Below, piece after piece: positions 59,501-64,000 of a DNA stretch of 64,000 nucleotides. Each line of letters opens with the position of its first letter. Position 1 is the stretch's first letter. The notes below the pieces were generated by a model that worked only from the letters and a program-made list of their open reading frames with translations, was not told the origin of the DNA and searched no databases. The stretch spans positions 19,861,883 to 19,925,882 of the forward strand of contig NC_092802.1 of NCBI RefSeq assembly GCF_918797505.1. Direction: 5' to 3'. Origin of the DNA: Bemisia tabaci. Its lineage: Eukaryota > Arthropoda > Insecta > Hemiptera > Aleyrodidae. A program made the translations under genes and the position numbers.

Positions 59501-59687
59501 CCGGGGCATGCTAAAATCAGCTCCTCCTTGCTGTCCGTCTGTATGAAAACTTGAAGGCCATCTTTGACCTCTTTTTTCTCAAGTTCTAAGTCTACAGAGG
59601 GCATAACATACTTCAAATGCCCGTCCACGCGCCTCAAGTAGAGAGGTTCTCTGAGAGGAAAATCGTCAAAACTTCTTTCCTTGCGAA
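50017..59687 (-). CDS. DNA/RNA non-specific endonuclease, insect dsRNase type (5' exon(s) missing)
   Basis: Exons 59687-59314, 57546-57295, 51362-51132 and 50517-50017 join in phase (1/0/0/0), about 450 residues. The N-terminal domain has EELILACPGDKN, a CTERLP segment and SCAKTGTQMEIGFQ. Then CHDLIKADTLYVEHDLP and RPDFQEG follow. The nuclease core is FLARGHLAPKADF (catalytic His of the DRGH-type motif, with Ala for Asp) and NAAPQWQIINAGNW (metal-binding Asn). The end has GTFGVLKM, VRVPAAFFKII, NDPFATKD, ELCKDIAAQNSW and KGRIYFCDVGKFL. The family cuts single- and double-stranded nucleic acid using one Mg2+ and is secreted into gut lumen or saliva, where it degrades dsRNA. The signal-peptide exon is upstream of 59687 and I could not find it. 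The 5.9-kb intron between 57295 and 51362 holds mitochondrial fragments and a foldback. Confidence 0.88.
51132..51362 (-). CDS. dsRNase-type nuclease catalytic exon
   Basis: The acceptor TTTTGACAG|GAG and donor AAG|GTACTC delimit 77 codons, phase 0. It carries FLARGHLAPKADF (general-base His) and FYANAAPQWQIINAGNWKSL (Mg-coordinating Asn). Both catalytic elements are intact. Confidence 0.9.
51932..52114 (+). pseudogene. nuclear mitochondrial fragment: cox2 3' end
   Basis: Read with the invertebrate mitochondrial code this gives PGRLNQFFTINRLGVYFGQ, then SEICGVNNSFVP and IMVEVVLN, the conserved copper-site end of cytochrome oxidase subunit II, ending at TAA (52112-52114). The Cys before SEIC is replaced by TGA (Trp in that code), so the copper ligand is lost. 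Sequence upstream (51780-51930) is AT-rich but I could not align it. Being inside a nuclear intron it is a NUMT. Confidence 0.85.
52261..54398. mobile_element. 2.1-kb foldback element with TATA flanks
   Basis: CAGGGTGAGCGAAAAGTCCC at the left is mirrored exactly at the right end (GGGACTTTTCGCTCACCCTG). TATA flanks both sides (52257-52260, 54399-54402). The terminal TACAGGGTG with TA is common in mariner-type MITEs. The arms of about 580 bp are nearly identical. The centre is occupied by the unrelated element 52840-53767. Confidence 0.88.
52840..53767. mobile_element. uninterrupted copy of the 59-5780 outer element
   Basis: It starts CAAGCAGTTCCAACGCCCAA and ends AGAAGCGCCC, as in the copy at 59-5780. 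The halves 52840-53095 and 53096-53767 correspond to 59-315 and 5118-5780, showing the unit before nesting. It is inserted at the hairpin apex of the 52261-54398 foldback, in an A-rich target (GTTAAAA|C...C|AAAAAAAA). A GC-rich, CpG-dense part lies at 53100-53270. Confidence 0.85.
54631..54765 (+). pseudogene. nuclear mitochondrial fragment: nad2
   Basis: In the invertebrate mitochondrial code it reads GLMVKMGMFPFHFW then LILICGKLEWISFLILSTLM, matching the 'KxGxxPFHFW' core of NADH dehydrogenase subunit 2. A frameshift near 54630 may separate it from more nad2-like sequence at 54580-54630. It lies on the other side of the foldback from the cox2 fragment, on the same strand. Confidence 0.75.
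54766..55010. repeat. AT-rich low-complexity tract (AAGTAAGT-like)
   Basis: Repeated AAGTA/AAAGTA/TAAGT words with a short hairpin (TTTAAGTGCTG ... CAGCACTTAAA near 54900). It could be degraded mitochondrial control-region or spacer DNA continuing the NUMT, but I cannot show that. Confidence 0.4.
55611..56417. mobile_element. hAT-like non-autonomous element, second copy
   Basis: CAGGGCCGGATTAAAGGAGT at the left and AAATCCGGCCCTG at the right. It is the inverted sister of 29629-30624, with one and a half copies of the GCGCAATGCG module. The flanking octamers GTTCCAAA and GTTACCTA match at five of eight positions, so the TSD is decayed or absent. Confidence 0.8.
56797..57049. mobile_element. 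MITE, CGACGGTGAAACTAC family, ATAT TSD
   Basis: CGATGGTGAAACTACCAAAC ... GTTTGGTAGTTTCACCGTCG, 253 bp, with ATAT on each side (56793-56796, 57050-57053). It is the closest relative of the copy inside the satellite. Confidence 0.9.
57295..57546 (-). CDS. dsRNase-type nuclease exon
   Basis: The donor AAG|GTAATA is clear. The acceptor is ambiguous; 57546 (ACAGAG|AGA) keeps phase 0 with the preceding exon. It encodes DFYTPFILPLKCIPPQQ, SLCHDLIKADTLYVEH and RPDFQEGPLPLYKD. Confidence 0.8.
57692..58075. mobile_element. ~384-bp MITE, GGACGTATTT / CAAACAGACCTATGTG family
   Basis: The termini are inverted (TTGGACGTATTTTTACCAAA / TTTGGTAGAAATACGTCC). The interior is the inverted counterpart of 11070-11454, including GGGTGTGCTC and TCATGAGCC. 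It sits in the nuclease intron. Confidence 0.8.
58728..58879 (-). other. possible exon-like ORF in nuclease intron
   Basis: After a possible acceptor (GTTGAAATGTAG) the frame reads YVLSPEQRRKVEQKIVHILL and DSCSCYFQANN then stops. It has coding-like composition but no recognised family and does not fit the nuclease reading frame. It may be a transposon relic. Confidence 0.2.
58920..59075. mobile_element. ~155-bp foldback MITE, second copy of the 2450 family
   Basis: GGCGGATCCAGCTATTTGGC and ATTTGCTGGATCTGCC are inverted ends; CCATTTAAACCTA and TAGGTTTAAATGG mirror each other inside. Confidence 0.8.
59314..59687 (-). CDS. dsRNase-type nuclease, N-terminal domain exon
   Basis: The acceptor TATTTTTAG|TT and donor TTTCAG|GTTTTA delimit 374 bp. 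It encodes the non-catalytic N-terminal domain found in arthropod members (LILACPGDKN ... CAKTGTQMEIGFQ). It extends 17 codons upstream of the first possible in-frame start, so it is an internal exon. Confidence 0.85.
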
Positions 59688-60718
59688 CTAAAAATAATGG
59701 GTTTTTCTATAGTAATTAGCGACTCGAAAGGAAGAGAAATCGAATACCACTTTGAATTTTTTCCACATCACAATGTAACGTAAGTTATGAAAATAGATTA
59801 TGAATTTCATAATGCATTTTGTTATTGAACGAAGGAAGTCTCCGAATGTTTATGAATCCAAACTGCCGTTTATTCAAACCTCCGCTTCAATCAGGGTTCC
59901 AGTGCGTCTTAAGGGAATCATTCCGAAATTATCATGTCAGTTGAAGATTAAAAGGCAGGGCAGGCAAAATGTCTCCGTAGGAAAAAGTGGAGGGAATTTC
60001 ATAAAATAGCGAAAAATGTCCTAAAAGGGATCAAAATTTACCAAAAATGTCCAATTGAAGGTAACATTCAGTTTTTTATGCTGTATGGAACAATAGGAAG
60101 ATTAATTCAATCAAAAGGAACTGTAAAAACTGTAACTGTAAACGTAAAGGGTTGCGAGCTGCATAGTTTTTTTTATGACATATTGCTTAACATGCATAAA
60201 GTGCCTTTTAGCAAGAATTCGTCCATTCAAAAGTCAAGAGAGGCGTTGCCACTTTTAGCTCTCCGAATTACGAGCTTGAATAATTGACCACTAGAGAAGT
60301 TGTCGATTCAAAGATGATGAAATTATGTTCTCTCATCAAAATCTCGCTGGTAGAACACGATTTGTTGAAAAAAAATTATTTTAGGGAACTCCGAACTAAG
60401 ATATTAATAATTCCCTATGAGTAAATTAAAACTTTCAGCTCACATAAAAACCAAATTTTTTTATGAATTAAATAACACACTAGATGTTACCATAACTAAC
60501 AGTCTCGGTGATATGAAAATACGGCAACCTCAATCTTGGTATCTCTGCTCAGCTGTTACACGTTGCAAAATATCAGGCATGCAAGAAACACTGCCGAGCC
60601 AAGGAAAAACGCCGTAAGAACATTCGAAAGTTGCCAAATTTCCCTTGATAAAAGATGTATTTTTGACCACACTCATGCACATTTTTTTTTAAATTTTCAG
60701 GTATTTCAGATTGAAGTG

Positions 60719-61504
60719 CAGGGCCGGATCAAGGGGGTGGCCACATGGGCCGCGGCCCATGGCGGCAAATTTTGCAACTTTTTTAAATCGAAAATCGGAT
60801 TTAGAAAAGAAAATTATCATTGAGAAAAGGGGACAAAATCTCTCCTTCCTGAGAGTATAGTAATTTCTAATTTTGTCGTTTTTCGGTGATACAAGAGACA
60901 GCATCTTTAATTAGTCGAGTTAAGAGAGGAACTGAACACGCACTTTGGCCTGGAGCTCAGCGTAGAGAGGAATGATGACGCGGACTTGAGATGAAACGGA
61001 CAAGCCCTCGGCGCGGCGGTCGGCATGTAACACATATTAGCGCCTACAAGACTGCATGAATACTTCGCCTATTGCGCCAAGCACAATGCGGTCAGGAGCG
61101 ATTGGCGTGAAACGCATAGCGCTTACAATACTGCAGGAATACTTCACGCATTGCGCCAAACACAGTGCGATCAGCGCGGCGCAGCGGCAGAAGTTAAAAT
61201 TATTAAATCACATTTATGTTCTTTCATAGTAATTTGGTCATTTCTTATAAATGGAGGACCTTAACCACACAGAGATAGGTTTACGGAACTTAACTTTTGA
61301 GCAAAGTTCTGTGAAATTTTGCTAGTAGTGTTGACAGGGCTTTCGCAAAAAATGTATCAAACACGAGTAGGTAAACGCGTCTTATGCATCCCTCCCCCTC
61401 CGGCACGTTCACTTGATGGTTGTTATTGATGTTTCAAAACGAATGAGAAGGGGGCAGCAAAATACAGGCGGCCCATGGGCGGCAAGTAGGTAAATCGGGC
61501 CCTG
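60719..61504. mobile_element. hAT-like non-autonomous element, third copy
   Basis: CAGGGCCGGATCAAGGGGGT at the left and AAATCGGGCCCTG at the right. It is the same orientation as 55611-56417, with two copies of the GCGCCAA.CACA.TGCG module. The flanking octamers do not match. Confidence 0.8.
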
Positions 61505-62055
61505 GTCAACGTACGAAATTGTCTGAAATTTTTGGGGAAAAATATTCACAATTCACCCGGTAAATTCGGTTTTTATCGAAGGAAATTTGGCAACGTCTGA
61601 AGGCTCATGCGGCTTTTTTCCGCAGCACAGCAGAACACTGCTCGATTGAAAAGCCTGCCAACATTACGGAAAAAGAAGAGGTAGGGGTTAAGTCCCAACT
61701 GTTGGATGATATGTACATTCTCAATTAATTGTGGTAATACCCGACAAATTGTGGTAGTTTTCCAATTAATTGTGGTAGTATACCGATAAATTAGGTTACT
61801 AACCCAAATTTTGCGGTACTACCCCAACTTGAAATGCGGTGCTACCAAAATTAATTGGAAATGTCCATATAATCCAACAAATGGGTAGTAGAACAATTTT
61901 GGGGGATAACCCCTGACACTTTTGTTTCCGTAATCTTTAGAGTGGGCGATTTGACTCGCGTGGACTCGAGTTTTTATTGGGAGTGGGAGATTCAAATTTG
62001 TCGTGACCAGGGCTAAGTAAAAACGTTAATATCATGGTTAGGAGTTTATTTCAGT
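61505..62055. other. repeat debris, no gene
   Basis: It contains several copies of AATTGTGGTA-like words (61690-61870) and the left half of the empty-site repeat shared with 22165-22285. No exon recognised. Confidence 0.4.
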
Positions 62056-63077
62056 AAAGGAGGAGTATCGTTTTGGGCCTTTTCCGGCCCCACCTGGATT
62101 TTGCTGAATGTTTCATATATTTTCAAAGTAGTAGTCCCAGGTAGACTTTATGCCAAATATTTCACCGAACGGAGCCCATGCAAAGGTGCAACAACGCCTC
62201 AAACCCAGAACCTCGGCATCGAAAAATAGTTATTTTCGTCGACTTTTTCGACTGTTATCACTCTTTCAGCAGATGATTCCTATGTATTTTTTTTCGCACT
62301 TTCCGTTTCTGGCCTTTTTAAAGGCCTCCGATAAATTTTAAGGGGCCTTATGGCCCATTGTTGCCATTTTTGGCCCATTTTTAGGGGTTTTTTTCAATTT
62401 TACACACGCAGAAATCAATTCAAACTAAGAACCGTGTACGTTTTTGAAAAGAACGCAAAAAAATGAGTAAAAAATGTTCAGTGAAACCTTTCCCTTCGTT
62501 GCCAAATTTTCGAGAAAAATCGTCCCAAAGAGCCAAAAATGGCAAAACTTCGATAAATTGCCACGCTTAAGGTTCAAGAAAGTGGAGTACAACTTTTATA
62601 TTGACGTACGTAACAGCTCTTACCTATATATACAACATATCAAAAAATTATAGTTGTACCTGGATTCCCACGATGTGAAAATTGACCGGGATGTCGATTT
62701 TAGCGGCCTTTCTTTACTTGAAGGTAGCTTTTTTGAATGTTTCTCGACCTTAGTCACCCTCTATGTGTGTGTGCTATGTGTAGTTTTCTACGTACTTTTC
62801 ATATCTGGCCAAATGGCTTCCTGTGAATTTTAAAATGCGTAACGGTCCATTGTTGCCAATTTTCACCATTTTTTAGGGGTTTTTTCAAGTTTACATGTGT
62901 GAAACTTAATTTAATCTAAAAACCGTGTACATTTTCGGAAAGAACGTAAAAAAATACATAATATTTGATTTGTAACTTTTCCCTACGTTGCCAAGTTTTC
63001 GAGAAAAATCGTCCTGAAGCGCCAAAAATGCCAAAAATTGGATTAATCATAAACGCCCAAAACGATACTCCTCCTTT
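62056..63077. mobile_element. 1022-bp element with 23-bp perfect TIRs
   Basis: AAAGGAGGAGTATCGTTTTG(GGC) is mirrored perfectly at 63055-63077. Inside, a unit of about 240 bp (CCATTGTTGCCA ... AACCGTGTAC ... TCGAGAAAAATCGTCC) is repeated directly at about 62350-62580 and 62835-63050. The flanks match one continuous stretch at 22265-22320. No transposase ORF. Confidence 0.8.
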
Positions 63078-64000
63078 CTTTGCGCAAATCGTGCACTACG
63101 TCAAATTTTGAGGAGGGCTCACATATCGGAATATGCTTGAATTCGTACCTTGTTTAGTGGTTATTCTCTTAACATGCTGAATGTTTCTTAACAAGTAAAA
63201 GTAACTTTTTTAAGACAAAAACTGTTTAAGTAGAACCAAACTCGACGGATTTGTGACTTTTTCATTTGGAGCCCGCTCAGCAGTGATTCACTGTCAGGCG
63301 TAAAGAGGAAATTAAGTCACACAAGAGAAAAAAACCAAACTGACAAAAAACAAGAAACAATCTGTCTTCTAGATCTGATAATCGATTGATTCTCAGAATC
63401 CCTCCCAAAAAAAAAATCATTTAGGAGGTATTATATGCTAAGTAATGAGATTTTAACAATTATTAGCAACATTCAACAATGGTATTTGGTACATTTCCTT
63501 GTTCATTGATAATTAATTAAATTTTTGCTGAACAATTTCAGACAACGTCAGGTCTGCATTTTAGAAAGAAAACACACACATTTTTGACGCAAATTTTTAC
63601 AGATTTTTTTTAAAAAAATGTAAATATTGAAGAAAAAGCAAAAACAAAAATTACTTAATTTATAAATTGAAATACGAAAATATTGTCAGTGGGTACTTAT
63701 TTTTAACTATGAATAAGTGCTGAGCTAATTGTAAACTACTCGGTAAATATTTGGAACAATTCATCTCACGAATAACGAATCTCTTGTCTCATTTTCTCGA
63801 CACAAAGCAAGCGTGAAGCAACATAAGCATAATGCCTTTGAATATGTGAAAGTATTAATTTGCCTCTTTTTGTAAAGGATTCCAACGTTTCCCGATCAAA
63901 ATGAGGACGGCTCATAGTGGAAACAAGAGGAAAATGAGAACGAAAAATAACCTTTGCTGACGGAGATCGGATGGTAAAATATTCCAAATAATGGGAGAGA
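63078..64000. other. no confident gene; one exon-like ORF
   Basis: The minus-strand frame 63987-63766 (HFDRETLESFTKRGKLILSH, YAYVASRLLCVEKMRQ) has protein-like composition and ends TGA, and might be the terminal exon of a gene that starts beyond the window. No family is recognised. The rest is AT-rich without features. Confidence 0.25.

Overview
The window looks like nuclear DNA of an arthropod, most likely an insect. The genes are short exons with GT-AG junctions and long AT-rich introns, there is a (CCTAA)n/(TTAGG)n block, tRNA-derived and transposon debris is dense, and there are nuclear copies of mitochondrial cox2 and nad2 read with the invertebrate code (AGA=Ser, TGA=Trp, ATA=Met). A sap-feeding hemipteran such as a whitefly would fit the gene content, but that is inference. 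I see no bacterial operon, no CRISPR array and no rRNA gene.

Genes were recovered by joining exons whose splice phases agree. (1) 5849-8568, minus: the first three exons of a secreted alpha-amylase; the 3' exons lie beyond position 1. (2) 17360-20172, plus: a two-exon secreted, cysteine-containing protein with a Gly/Ser/Arg-rich tail, whose stop codon lies inside a transposon end. (3) 27176-29489, minus: the 3' part of an unrecognised protein ending in a Ser-rich hexapeptide-repeat tail. (4) About 31214-42483, minus: an astacin-family metalloprotease with Asp where the third zinc-binding His should be. (5) 50017-59687, minus: a DNA/RNA non-specific endonuclease of the insect dsRNase type, missing only its 5' exon(s). 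All except perhaps (3) are secreted or digestive/salivary-type hydrolases or secreted proteins, which suggests a gut or saliva gene neighbourhood; nothing in the sequence proves co-regulation.

The rest is mostly non-autonomous DNA transposons, many of them long inverted-repeat (foldback) elements: 316-5117 nested in 59-5780; 6726-7609; 20168-21314 with telomere-like repeats in its arms; 32621-34260; 42594-43051; 43070-43576; and 52261-54398 with a second copy of the 59-5780 family inside it. Several have clear target-site duplications (TCTA, TATA, TA, ATAT, TTAA, and an 8-bp hAT-like GAGCCAAG/GAGCCAGG), and two have a matching empty site elsewhere in the window. A 118-bp satellite (47385-49190) is interrupted by a MITE. 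The mitochondrial fragments flank the 52261-54398 foldback inside a nuclease intron.

All exon joins are predictions from sequence alone; no transcript evidence was available. Many apparent ORFs on both strands are the arms of foldback elements or low-complexity DNA and were not annotated.
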